This document shows positions 25,921 to 34,067 of a DNA stretch of 64,000 bases, piece by piece (the stretch's first letter is position 1; every line of letters starts with the position of its first letter). This stretch comes from JAHJQZ01 sp963676075 (GTDB taxonomy: Bacteria > Pseudomonadota > Alphaproteobacteria > Rhizobiales > Devosiaceae): assembly GCA_963676075.2 (NCBI GenBank), contig CAXXNZ010000025.1:160108-224107 (forward strand), read 5' to 3'. The notes under the pieces are model-generated. The model saw only the letters and a list, made by a program, of their open reading frames with translations, was not told the DNA's origin and searched no databases. The translations under genes and the position numbers were made by a program.

Positions 25921-27030
25921 ATGGGTGAGCAAAGCGACATATCCGGCAAACCGTCCGATCCGCTCAGGCGCGGCTGGACAACGGGCGCCTGCGCCACCGC
26001 CGCGACGCGCGCGGCGCTCGAAGCCTTGCTCGGCGACGATTTCATTGACCCGGTCGAAATCACCCTGCCCGGTGGCCAGACACCGGCTTTCGCCCTTGCC
26101 CATGAGAAAAAGGGCCCGGACTGGGCCGAAGCCGGTATCATCAAGGATGCCGGCGACGACCCGGATGTCACCCATGGCGCAACGGTCATCGCCCGTGTGG
26201 CGCGCGGCACGGCGGGAAGCGGCGTGAGTTTTCATGCCGGCCCCGGTGTCGGCACCATCACCAAACCGGGCTTGCCGCTGCCGCCGGGCGAGCCGGCGAT
26301 CAATCCGGTGCCGCGCAAGATGATGGAAGAGGTGGTCGCCGCAGCCTGCGCCCGCCATGACGTTGCCGATGATATCTCGATCACCATCTCGATTCCGGGC
26401 GGAGACAAGATCGCCGAAAAGACCTGGAATCCACGCCTCGGCATCGTTGGCGGCCTGTCGATCCTCGGCACCACCGGCATCGTCGTGCCCTATTCCTGCT
26501 CGGCCTGGATCCATTCGATCCACCGCGGCATCGACGTCGCCCGCGCGACCGGGCTGTCCCATGTCGTCGGCGCCACCGGAGACCGCTCGGAAAAGGCGGC
26601 GCGGCGCGAACTCGGTCTGCCGGAGGCAGCCTATCTCGACATGGGCGATTTCGTCGGCGGCATGCTCAAATATTTGCGCCGGCACCCGGTCGAACGCGTC
26701 ACCATTGCTGGTGGCTTTGCCAAGTTGACCAAGCTCGCACAAGGGGCGATGGACCTGCACTCGACCCGATCGACAGTCGATCTCGAAGCGCTCGCCGCCA
26801 TCGTTTCCGCCCTTGGCGGCAACGCGGATCTTGCCGCCCGCTGCGCCGGCGCCAATACGGCGCGCGAGGTGCTCGAACTCGCCGAAGCCGCCGGCCTGCC
26901 ACTGGCTGCGCGAATTGCGACACTTGCGCGACAAAGCGCCGAGGCGATATTGAACACTTCCGCCACAAACGTTGACGTGATGATCGTTGCAGGAAACGGC
27001 GACATCGCGGGACGATCCGGAGAGATTTAG
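25921..27030 (+). CDS. cbiD: Cobalt-precorrin-5B C1-methyltransferase CbiD
   Basis: The 369-residue product matches CbiD: LRRGWTTGACATAATRAAL at the N-terminus, ITLPGGQ, a Gly-rich GVGTITKPGLPLPPGEPAIN and the segment IVVPYSCSAWIHSI. CbiD methylates C1 of cobalt-precorrin-5B in the early-cobalt (anaerobic-type) route, where CobF acts in the aerobic route. No cobF is visible here, so CbiD probably fills that step. It is followed three bases later by cobK in the same direction. Confidence 0.93.
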   Translation: MGEQSDISGKPSDPLRRGWTTGACATAATRAALEALLGDDFIDPVEITLPGGQTPAFALAHEKKGPDWAEAGIIKDAGDDPDVTHGATVIARVARGTAGSGVSFHAGPGVGTITKPGLPLPPGEPAINPVPRKMMEEVVAAACARHDVADDISITISIPGGDKIAEKTWNPRLGIVGGLSILGTTGIVVPYSCSAWIHSIHRGIDVARATGLSHVVGATGDRSEKAARRELGLPEAAYLDMGDFVGGMLKYLRRHPVERVTIAGGFAKLTKLAQGAMDLHSTRSTVDLEALAAIVSALGGNADLAARCAGANTAREVLELAEAAGLPLAARIATLARQSAEAILNTSATNVDVMIVAGNGDIAGRSGEI

Positions 27031-27033
27031 TTC

Positions 27034-27774
27034 ATGCGCATTCTCATTCTGGCCGGCACGGCCGAGGCTCGCGATCTGGCCCGCAAGCTGGCGTCCCGCC
27101 GTCACGACATCACCTCCTCGCTGGCCGGACGCACCGATGACCCGAACCTGCCGGACGGACGCGTCCGCATGGGCGGTTTCGGCGGCGCCGACGGCATGGC
27201 CGACTACATCGCCAGCGAAGATTTCGAACTGGTCATCGATGCCACTCACCCCTATGCCGGCACGATCTCGGCCGAAGCGATCGAGGCCGCCGCCAAGCGC
27301 GATATTCCGCTGATCCGCTTCGATCGCCCCGCATGGCCGGAAACCGACGGCGCCAACTGGACCCATTTTGCCGACATCGCCAGCGCGCTCAGAGCCGTTC
27401 CAGCCAAGAAGAAGGCGCTGGTCACAACCGGACAGAAGGAACTCGCGGTCATCGCCGAGTGTCCGGAAGCCGATTTCCTCGTGCGTGTCATCGATCCGCC
27501 GGACATCGAGATGCCGGACAACGCCCGCCTGCTGCTGGCGCGCCCGCCCTACACGCTCAAATCCGAGACCGATCTGATGGGGCGCAACGGCATTACCCAC
27601 CTGATCACCAAGAATTCCGGCTCCACGCAAACGCGCGACAAACTGTCGGCGGCGCAGGCGCTCGGCATCTCGGTGTTCATGATCGACCGGCCGCCGCTTC
27701 CCGAGGCGAAGAGCGTGACGACCGTCGAAGACATGCTCGACTCGGTTCACGATCTGGCAGCCGCCTCTGCCTGA
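27034..27774 (+). CDS. cobK: Precorrin-6A reductase (CobK/CbiJ)
   Basis: The 246-residue product begins MRILILAGTAEARDLARKLA, as CobK does, and contains VIDATHPYAGTISAEAIEAA, the characteristic ring-reductase motif. It also has LARPPYTLKSETDLM and TKNSGS. It reduces precorrin-6A (or the cobalt form) with NADPH. The last 28 bases overlap the convergent cobM gene, so the two transcripts share antisense sequence at their ends. Confidence 0.9.
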   Translation: MRILILAGTAEARDLARKLASRRHDITSSLAGRTDDPNLPDGRVRMGGFGGADGMADYIASEDFELVIDATHPYAGTISAEAIEAAAKRDIPLIRFDRPAWPETDGANWTHFADIASALRAVPAKKKALVTTGQKELAVIAECPEADFLVRVIDPPDIEMPDNARLLLARPPYTLKSETDLMGRNGITHLITKNSGSTQTRDKLSAAQALGISVFMIDRPPLPEAKSVTTVEDMLDSVHDLAAASA

Positions 27775-28544
27775 GCTTTGCGCTTCTTGCCCTTGTTTCT
27801 GAGCACATGGGCGTAGGCCGCGTCGTAAAGCCGGCTGTCGCGGAATTTCACGTCGCCGAAAACCGGACCGACGAAAACCAGCGCCGTTCGGGTGATCTTT
27901 TTCTCACGGACGCGGGCGCGCATGTCGGCGAGCGTCGTCACGATGATCTCCTCGTCGGGCCAGGTGGCGCGATAGATCACCACCACCGGGCAATCGGCGC
28001 CGTAATGCGGCGTCAGCGCCTGCTCGACATAGGCGAGATTGCGCACCGACAGATGGATGGCGAGCGTCGCCTTCGACGCGCCCAGCACCTCGAGGCTTTC
28101 GCTTTCCGGCATTGACGACGCCTTGCCCGATGTGCGGGTGAGGATCACCGTCTGGGCGATCTCGGGCAGGGTCAGTTCGACCCCGAGCCGCGCCGCCGCG
28201 CCGGCAAAGGCCGGCACACCGGGCACGATCTCGTACGGGATATCGAGCGCATCGAGCCGGCGCATCTGTTCGGCAATGGCACCGTAAAGCGAAGGGTCGC
28301 CGGAATGGACGCGGGTGACGTCCTCGCCGCGTTTCTCCGCCGCAGCCATTTCGGCGATGATTTCGTCAAGATGCATCGGCGCGGTGTCGCGCACCTGCGC
28401 ATCTTCCGGCGCAGCGGCGACGATCTCCTCGGGCACCAGCGAACCAGCGAAAAGACAGACCGGGCAGCGCTCGATCAGCTTGAGACCACGCACGGTGATC
28501 AGGTCGGGAGCACCGGGGCCGGCGCCGATGAAATAGATGGTCAT
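27747..28544 (-). CDS. cobM: Precorrin-4 C11-methyltransferase
   Basis: The 265-residue product belongs to the tetrapyrrole methylase family and matches CobM/CbiF: MTIYFIGAGPGAPDLITVRG, the SAM-loop residues RVHSGDPSLYGAIAEQ, VPGVPAFAGAAARLG and ELTLPEIAQTVILTRTSG. CobM methylates C11 before ring contraction intermediates mature. It is separated from the upstream cobI-cbiG-cobJ fusion by a RIME-like repeat. It is convergent with cobK, overlapping it by 28 bases. Confidence 0.93.
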   Translation of the reverse strand: MTIYFIGAGPGAPDLITVRGLKLIERCPVCLFAGSLVPEEIVAAAPEDAQVRDTAPMHLDEIIAEMAAAEKRGEDVTRVHSGDPSLYGAIAEQMRRLDALDIPYEIVPGVPAFAGAAARLGVELTLPEIAQTVILTRTSGKASSMPESESLEVLGASKATLAIHLSVRNLAYVEQALTPHYGADCPVVVIYRATWPDEEIIVTTLADMRARVREKKITRTALVFVGPVFGDVKFRDSRLYDAAYAHVLRNKGKKRKAQAEAAARS

Positions 28545-28554
28545 GAGACCTCCC

Positions 28555-28714
28555 TTCCCTCCCCTTGATGGGGAGGGTGGGCCGGCAAAGCCGGCTCGGG
28601 TGGGGTGGGGCCAAGGGCACGAAGCCAGTTCCGGGCATCACCCCCACCCAGGCTCACAACGGACTTGGCAAAAGCCAAGTCCTGTTCGCCAACCCTCCCC
28701 ACAAGGGGGAGGGA
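28555..28714 (+). repeat. RIME-like intergenic repeat, copy 1
   Basis: The 160-base element lies between cobM and cobI-cbiG-cobJ. Its ends are complementary palindromes (CCCTCCCCTTGATGGGGAGG and CCCTCCCCACAAGGGGGAGG). Two inner hairpins are at 28581-28595 and 28661-28682. The same architecture recurs at 42828-42984 in the same orientation. The pattern fits the rhizobial intergenic mosaic elements. There is no coding capacity. Confidence 0.8.
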
Positions 28715-28755
28715 AAGAGGTGATATTGCCGCGATTTGTGTAGTGCCCAGACCGT

Positions 28756-31311
28756 TCATTTCTTCCCCGCCTTGCGCGCATAGCCACGCGGGGTGAACGC
28801 CACCGTGCCGTCACCGCGCTTGAGGGCGCGCGACTGGCTCGAACCGATCAGCACGATGGTCAGCATGTCGACGCTTTCCGGACGGAACTCGCCGAGCGTG
28901 GTGATACTCACCTTCTCCTTCATCCGTCCGAGATTTGACGCGACGATCACCGGGGTATCGGGATGGCGATAGGCGAGAAAGAACGCCTTGGCGGCAACGA
29001 TCAGTTCAGTGCGCCGATCCGAGCGCGGGTTGTAGAGCGCGGTGACGAAATCACCGAGCGCCGCAGCGCCCAGGCGCTTGCGGATGTCTTCCGCCGGGGT
29101 CAGCAGGTCGGACAACGAGATAGCGCAGAAATCATGGCCGATCAGAGCCCCGGCCTTGGCCGACGCCATCTGCAGCGCCGAAATGCCGGGATGGCAGACG
29201 ACCTCCACCCGCCTTGCCGCATCGGGCAATGCGCGGGTCCCCGTCGCTTCGAGCAACTCATAGACGAGGCTCGCCATGGCGTAGATCTGGGCATCGCCGG
29301 AGGAGATCAGCGCCACCGTCTTGCCTTCGCCGGCAAGTTCGAGCGCATGGCGCACCCGCGCCTCTTCGTCGCCCAGGGGGAAGCGATGCTGGCGCTTGCC
29401 GGTATCGAGATCGGCGATCAGATCGAGATAGAGCCCGTAGCCGACCCAGTCGTTTGCAACCTCCAGCGCCGCGACCGCCGATGCGGTGCGCTGGGAGGCT
29501 TCGCCCGGGCCGATGCCGACGATATGAAGCGTGCCGCGGGCGCGTCCGAAATCGGCGACATCGATCGGCGCGGCAGCAAGGCCGATGGCGCAGGTGGCGC
29601 GGGCCGAGCGGCGCTTGGGCACGATCAGCGTACCGGCCTTGAGCGCGGCAGCCTCGGCAACGCCAGGCGTGCCTGTTTCGGCCCTGACCACTTCCGAGGG
29701 CGTCACCAGCCGCGCTTCCTCCTCGGCCAGTTCCTCAGCCGAGAACAGCCTCAGGGGCACGCCGAGCCGGGCGGCGAGCTCATTGAGCGCCCTCTCGTCG
29801 GCCTTGATGTCGATGCTGGCGATGGCGGCAAGGCTCTCGGTCGCCAACCCCTTATCGGCAAGGGTCGAAGTCAGAAGGCCCTGAATTTCCGAGGTCGTGG
29901 CGCCGCGTTCGCAGCCGATGCCGGCGACAAGGGTTTTCGGGTGATAAACGAGATCGGCTTCGACATTCTCCTCGCGCCGCGGCGTCGCGGCAATATGCAC
30001 ATTGCCGTCCCGGGACACAGGATAGCCGGCGTCTTGAAGCCAGGGGGCATCGCCGCTCAAGGCAATCTTTTCGCCGTCGAGCACCCGCGCCATGGCGGAT
30101 TTTGCCTCCGCCGGATCGGCGAGCACGAAGCCGACAGGCGGTTCGTCGAGCCCGCGCGTGAACCGGGTATCGGAGGCCGTGGTCACGGCGGCGGTGCCAC
30201 CGAGCGTTTCGGCGATGTCGCGCGCCAACGCATTGCCGCCATGATGGCCGCCGAGCAGTGGCACAACATGGGCGCCGTCTGCGGAAACCGCGACGACCGG
30301 CGGTTCGGATCGCTTGTCCTTCAGCGAAGCGGCGAGCAGGCGGATAAGGATGCCGGCGGCGGCAACGCCGATGATCGGCTGTCCTTCGGCGAACAGCCGC
30401 GGCAGCAAGTCGGCGGCACCCTCTTCGCCGGTACCGAGCGCGTGGACGCGCCCGCCTGTTGCGGCGGCGATTTTTGCTGCGACGGCACTGCCGGCTGTCG
30501 AGAACATGACGATGGCCGGCTTTTTCGGCTGGCCGTCGTCGACAACGACCATGGGCTGTGGCGCCACTGCCGGCGAACCGGGCTGCTCCGGCATCACCGA
30601 GGCGGTTTCGGCCCAAGGCTCCTTGCCGGCGTAAACGAGAATGGTGGCGAAATAGGGCAGCTCATCACCCTGAACGGCAGCAAGCGGGGTGAGCTTTTCG
30701 CCGTCGCGGCTGGCCTTTTCGACAACCAGCGCCGCCTCGGTCAGCCCCAGCCTGTCGATCAGGGCACGGATGCGCGGCAGATGCCTGCCGGTCTTGAGGA
30801 TCGCCACCGAGTCGGCGCCAGCCAGTTCGCGTTCGAGCGCTGTGTCATCGAGCGGCCCCGGCAGCACCTTGAGGATCTCGTTGCGGGCGGCAAGCGGCCG
30901 CATGGCGGCGGCCGAACTGGCCGAAAGCGAGGTCACGCCGGGCACGATGCGCACCGGAACGAGCTGTTTCAGCCGTTCGAGCAGATACATGGCTGAGCCG
31001 TAAAACAGCGGATCGCCCTCGCAGAGATAGGCGACCGACCGCCCCTCGGCGATATGGGCCTCGATCGCCACGGCTGCTGCGTCATAGGCCTTTTGTGCCG
31101 GCGTGCGATCGCGGCTGATGGGCATGTCGATCGCCATCAGCTCGGCAGTTTCGCCAACCTTGGCCTGGGCGATGGCAAGGGCCTGAGAGGCTTCGCCCGG
31201 CTTTTGCGGATAGGCGATGACATCGGCCTCGGCAATCACCCGGGTGGCCGCGAGCGTCATCAGCTCGGGATCGCCCGGCCCGACACCGACAAGATAGAGT
31301 ATCCCGCTCAT
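28756..31311 (-). CDS. cobJ: CobI-CbiG-CobJ triple fusion (precorrin-2 C20-, precorrin-3B C17-methyltransferase and CbiG)
   Basis: The 851-residue product has three parts. Residues 1 to about 235 are CobI (YLVGVGPGDPELMTLAA, LCEGDPLFYGSAMYLLERL). Residues about 255-575 are CbiG (VVPLLGGHHGGNALARDIA and the C-terminal LVAGIGCERGATTSEI). Residues about 590-851 are CobJ (LHIVGIGPGEASQRTASA, SSGDAQIYAMASLVYE, closing in RGDGTVAFTPRGY). CobI and CobJ methylate C20 and C17. CbiG opens the delta-lactone in the early-cobalt pathway, and its C-terminal part corresponds to CobE. The start overlaps the cobL stop by four bases. A triple fusion would keep three consecutive steps in one protein. I do not know it as the usual arrangement. 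Confidence 0.88.
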   Translation of the reverse strand: MSGILYLVGVGPGDPELMTLAATRVIAEADVIAYPQKPGEASQALAIAQAKVGETAELMAIDMPISRDRTPAQKAYDAAAVAIEAHIAEGRSVAYLCEGDPLFYGSAMYLLERLKQLVPVRIVPGVTSLSASSAAAMRPLAARNEILKVLPGPLDDTALERELAGADSVAILKTGRHLPRIRALIDRLGLTEAALVVEKASRDGEKLTPLAAVQGDELPYFATILVYAGKEPWAETASVMPEQPGSPAVAPQPMVVVDDGQPKKPAIVMFSTAGSAVAAKIAAATGGRVHALGTGEEGAADLLPRLFAEGQPIIGVAAAGILIRLLAASLKDKRSEPPVVAVSADGAHVVPLLGGHHGGNALARDIAETLGGTAAVTTASDTRFTRGLDEPPVGFVLADPAEAKSAMARVLDGEKIALSGDAPWLQDAGYPVSRDGNVHIAATPRREENVEADLVYHPKTLVAGIGCERGATTSEIQGLLTSTLADKGLATESLAAIASIDIKADERALNELAARLGVPLRLFSAEELAEEEARLVTPSEVVRAETGTPGVAEAAALKAGTLIVPKRRSARATCAIGLAAAPIDVADFGRARGTLHIVGIGPGEASQRTASAVAALEVANDWVGYGLYLDLIADLDTGKRQHRFPLGDEEARVRHALELAGEGKTVALISSGDAQIYAMASLVYELLEATGTRALPDAARRVEVVCHPGISALQMASAKAGALIGHDFCAISLSDLLTPAEDIRKRLGAAALGDFVTALYNPRSDRRTELIVAAKAFFLAYRHPDTPVIVASNLGRMKEKVSITTLGEFRPESVDMLTIVLIGSSQSRALKRGDGTVAFTPRGYARKAGKK

Positions 31312-32519
31312 TTTCCCCCCTTGGTGAGCGCATATTGCGTCACCCTCATGCGCGGCCGGAATGCCGCCTCGCCACCGATCATGTCGAGCGCCTCGACGCC
31401 GATGCGGGTGAGGTCACCCCCATATCGGGCATAATACGCCAACAATGCCGTTTCGCCGGATAGCGTTACCGCATTGGCAACCAGACGACCGCCCGGCTTC
31501 AGCGCGGCAAAAGCCGCATCGAACAGCTCCAGGTTGCCGGCATCACCACCCAGAAATAGCGCATCAGGCCGCTCTTGTCCGTCAAGCGTTTGCGGCGCCT
31601 CGCCGCAAACCACCTTGAGGCCGGGCACCCCGAGCGTTTCGGCATTGCGCGCGATGCGGGCTGAGCGTTCTGCATCGCGCTCGAAGGCAATGGCCCGCGC
31701 CCCGCGCGCCGCGCGCATCCATTCGATGGCGACCGAACCCGAACCGGCCCCGATGTCCCATAACAAGGCGCCGGGCACAGGCGAGAGCTTGGCCAGGGTC
31801 GCTGCGCGGACCTCCCGCTTGGTCAGTTGGCCATCGCTTTCGAACGCCGCGTCCGGCAACCCCGGAACAATCGACAGCAAGGGCGCATCGGCATCGGCGA
31901 CGCATTCGATGGCAAGAACATGGAACGGGCCGACCGGTCTGTCTGCCGCTTCGGCGGCGCTGAAGGCGGTGATTTTCTCATCGTTACCGCCGAGACTTTC
32001 AAGGACGGTCAATCGCGACCGGCTATAGCCTCGCGCCATCAGAAGCGCCGCGACACGCGCCGGGGTCTCAGCATTTGTGGTCAGCGCCAGCACGCGATTG
32101 CCGGGCAGGACATGCGGCTGGACCAATGCGATATCGCGGCCATGCAGCGACAGGGTCGCGATCTCCTGCATCGGCCAGTGCAAGCGCGCCGCCGCCAGCT
32201 GGAACGAGGACGGCGCCGGGTGAATGGTGAAATCCTCATGCGGCAGATGGCGCAACAGCGTCGCGCCGATGCCGAACCAGTTCGGATCGCCGGAAGCCAG
32301 CAGCACCGTCGGGCCATGTTTGGCTGCCATGATCTTGCCGACCATCTCGCCAAGCGCACCGTCCCAGACCATCAACTTCCGGCCTTCGCCGGTGAGCCCT
32401 TCGAGCCGGCGCTTGACGCCGATGATGGTTTCGGCACGCGCGATCAACGCCTGGAGATCAGGCGACAGGGACGTGATGCCGGCCTCGGGCACGCCGATGA
32501 TGTCGAGCCAATGGGTCAT
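31308..32519 (-). CDS. cobL: Precorrin-6Y C5,15-methyltransferase (decarboxylating)
   Basis: The 403-residue product is CobL, a CbiE-like N-terminal methylase (about residues 1-200, LDIIGVPEAGITSLSP and ASGDPNWFGIG) joined to a CbiT-like C-terminal methylase (about 230-403, LWDIGAGSGSVAIEWMRAA). It methylates C5 and C15 and decarboxylates the C12 acetate. The stop/start overlaps with cobI-cbiG-cobJ (ATGA) and with cobH (four bases) show tight coupling in one operon. Confidence 0.93.
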   Translation of the reverse strand: MTHWLDIIGVPEAGITSLSPDLQALIARAETIIGVKRRLEGLTGEGRKLMVWDGALGEMVGKIMAAKHGPTVLLASGDPNWFGIGATLLRHLPHEDFTIHPAPSSFQLAAARLHWPMQEIATLSLHGRDIALVQPHVLPGNRVLALTTNAETPARVAALLMARGYSRSRLTVLESLGGNDEKITAFSAAEAADRPVGPFHVLAIECVADADAPLLSIVPGLPDAAFESDGQLTKREVRAATLAKLSPVPGALLWDIGAGSGSVAIEWMRAARGARAIAFERDAERSARIARNAETLGVPGLKVVCGEAPQTLDGQERPDALFLGGDAGNLELFDAAFAALKPGGRLVANAVTLSGETALLAYYARYGGDLTRIGVEALDMIGGEAAFRPRMRVTQYALTKGGK

Positions 32520-34063
32520 TTGCCGGCAAGCCCCGCAAGCGCGTTGATCGCCGCTGCCGCCAGTGCCGAACCACCGATGCGCCCGGACAAGGTGATGAAC
32601 GGCACGCCGCGCGGATCGGCGGCGAATTCGGCCTTCGATTCCGCCGCGCCGACGAATCCGACGGGCAGACCGACGATCAGCGCCGGTTTCGGCGCGCCTT
32701 CATCGAGTTTTTCCATCAGGCGGAACAGGGCCGTCGGAGCATTGCCGATGACGACAACGGCCCCGGCAAGCTCATTATCCCAAAGATCAACCGCCGCTGC
32801 CGAACGCGTCGTGCCGTCACGCTTGGCCGCCTCGGCGACGCCCTTGTGGTTCAACGTGCAGATGACGCTGTTTTGCGCCGGCAGCAAACGCGCGATGATG
32901 CCGGAGGCAACCATTTCGGCGTCGCACACCAGGGGCTTGCCGCCTGCAAGGGCCTGAACGCCCGCAGTCACCGCGCCGGACGAAAACACCAGGTCTTTGG
33001 CAATTTCGACCTGGCCGCAGGCATGGATCATCCGTTCGGCAACCCTCGCTTCCTCAGGCGAGAAACGCGCCAGATCGGCTTCGGCCTGCACGATGGCGAA
33101 GGAGCGGCGATAGATCTCGTCCGGGTCGCGGAGATAGGCAAGTTTTGATGCGTCGGGCGATACTGCCATCGCCGTCGACACGGCCCGCTCGACCAAGGCC
33201 GGTTTTTCCACGCCGACGATCCAGCCTTCCTGCTCCACAACCGCCACCCTTTCAGGCTCTGAAAGAGTTTCGGGTGCAGCCAGCAGATTTGAAAGCTCGC
33301 CGAGATGATCCAGCTTTTGCAGCATCGCCGTGAACGCTTCCACCTGCCCCCGATCCTTCGGCTCAATGGTCGGATCGATCGGCACCAGCGACGGATAGAT
33401 TTCCGCGATTAACACCGGCCGTGACAGATCCCGTTCGAAATCGGTCTCGAAGGGCCAGATCGCCATCTGCCCGCCGAAGCGGGCGCGCAGCCGGTTGAGT
33501 CTCGGGATGCCCAGCAGGGCCTGACTGCCAACGCACCCGACTCCGCTCAGCTTCCACACCGGCTGGGCGCTTTTCGTACGTTTCTCGACCAGCCGTTTCT
33601 CCGCGATGACACCATACGCCGACCGGTCCTTTTTGGGACCAAGATAGCCATAGTCGCGGCCGGGCGGATGCCCCCAGAAATGCCGTTGCGTTTGGGAAAG
33701 GCGTCGATTGAGTTCGCTTGCCACATCGAAGCGGTTGGAGGCGTTGTTGTCGTCATCCGTCACAAGTTCATCGAGTGCGTTCCACAGCGCCTGCCACGTC
33801 GGCGTGCCGCCGATGCGACCGGCGGCCCCTTCGGGATAGCCGAACGGGAAATCAAAGCCGATGAACACCCGCTCATTTGTCGCCAGCGCTTGCGCAATGC
33901 GCGCTTCGAGGTGCCGCATCGCTTCGGCTCGCGTCGCGGGGTTGAGCGAAGGACTGGCCCAACCCGACGCGGCGCGTTCGGAAATCCAGATGGAATCCTT
34001 GCCGGTTTTCGGCGTGTTCGCCGCCGACCAGTCAACCGCAATGTAGGTGTCGAACACCCCCAC
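32516..34063 (-). CDS. cobH: Precorrin-8X methylmutase (CobH) fused to an uncharacterized N-terminal domain
   Basis: Of 515 residues, the last 215 (from about residue 300, LAYLRDPDEIYRRSFAI) are CobH. This part has CDAEMVASGIIARLLPAQN, VIGNAPTALFRLMEKLDEG and LPVGFVGAAESK, and moves the C11 methyl to C12 to give hydrogenobyrinic acid. The first 295 residues are a different domain, starting YIAVDWSAANTPKTGKDSIW. It has an early VDWSA acidic strand, GFDFPFGYP, WALW-type and FWGHPPG segments, the stretch KLSGVGCVGSQALLG and a late AEIYPSLVP. This resembles DUF429/RNase-H-like enzymes, but no activity can be assigned. The start is GTG 34063, four bases after the cbiX stop. Domain identity of CobH is certain and of the N-terminus is not. 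Confidence 0.85.
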   Translation of the reverse strand: MGVFDTYIAVDWSAANTPKTGKDSIWISERAASGWASPSLNPATRAEAMRHLEARIAQALATNERVFIGFDFPFGYPEGAAGRIGGTPTWQALWNALDELVTDDDNNASNRFDVASELNRRLSQTQRHFWGHPPGRDYGYLGPKKDRSAYGVIAEKRLVEKRTKSAQPVWKLSGVGCVGSQALLGIPRLNRLRARFGGQMAIWPFETDFERDLSRPVLIAEIYPSLVPIDPTIEPKDRGQVEAFTAMLQKLDHLGELSNLLAAPETLSEPERVAVVEQEGWIVGVEKPALVERAVSTAMAVSPDASKLAYLRDPDEIYRRSFAIVQAEADLARFSPEEARVAERMIHACGQVEIAKDLVFSSGAVTAGVQALAGGKPLVCDAEMVASGIIARLLPAQNSVICTLNHKGVAEAAKRDGTTRSAAAVDLWDNELAGAVVVIGNAPTALFRLMEKLDEGAPKPALIVGLPVGFVGAAESKAEFAADPRGVPFITLSGRIGGSALAAAAINALAGLAGK

Positions 34064-34067
34064 CGGC

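Noticed and set aside
28555..28714. Insertion sequence or MITE
   Set aside because: There is no transposase, no target-site duplication was found, and the end palindromes and inner hairpins fit intergenic mosaic repeats better.
28963..30996. Plus-strand open frame of 677 codons opposite the cobI-cbiG-cobJ gene
   Set aside because: It has atypical composition (rich in Arg, Gly, Asp, Gln) and no motif. It is an antisense shadow of a GC-rich gene, as are other long frames opposite known genes.
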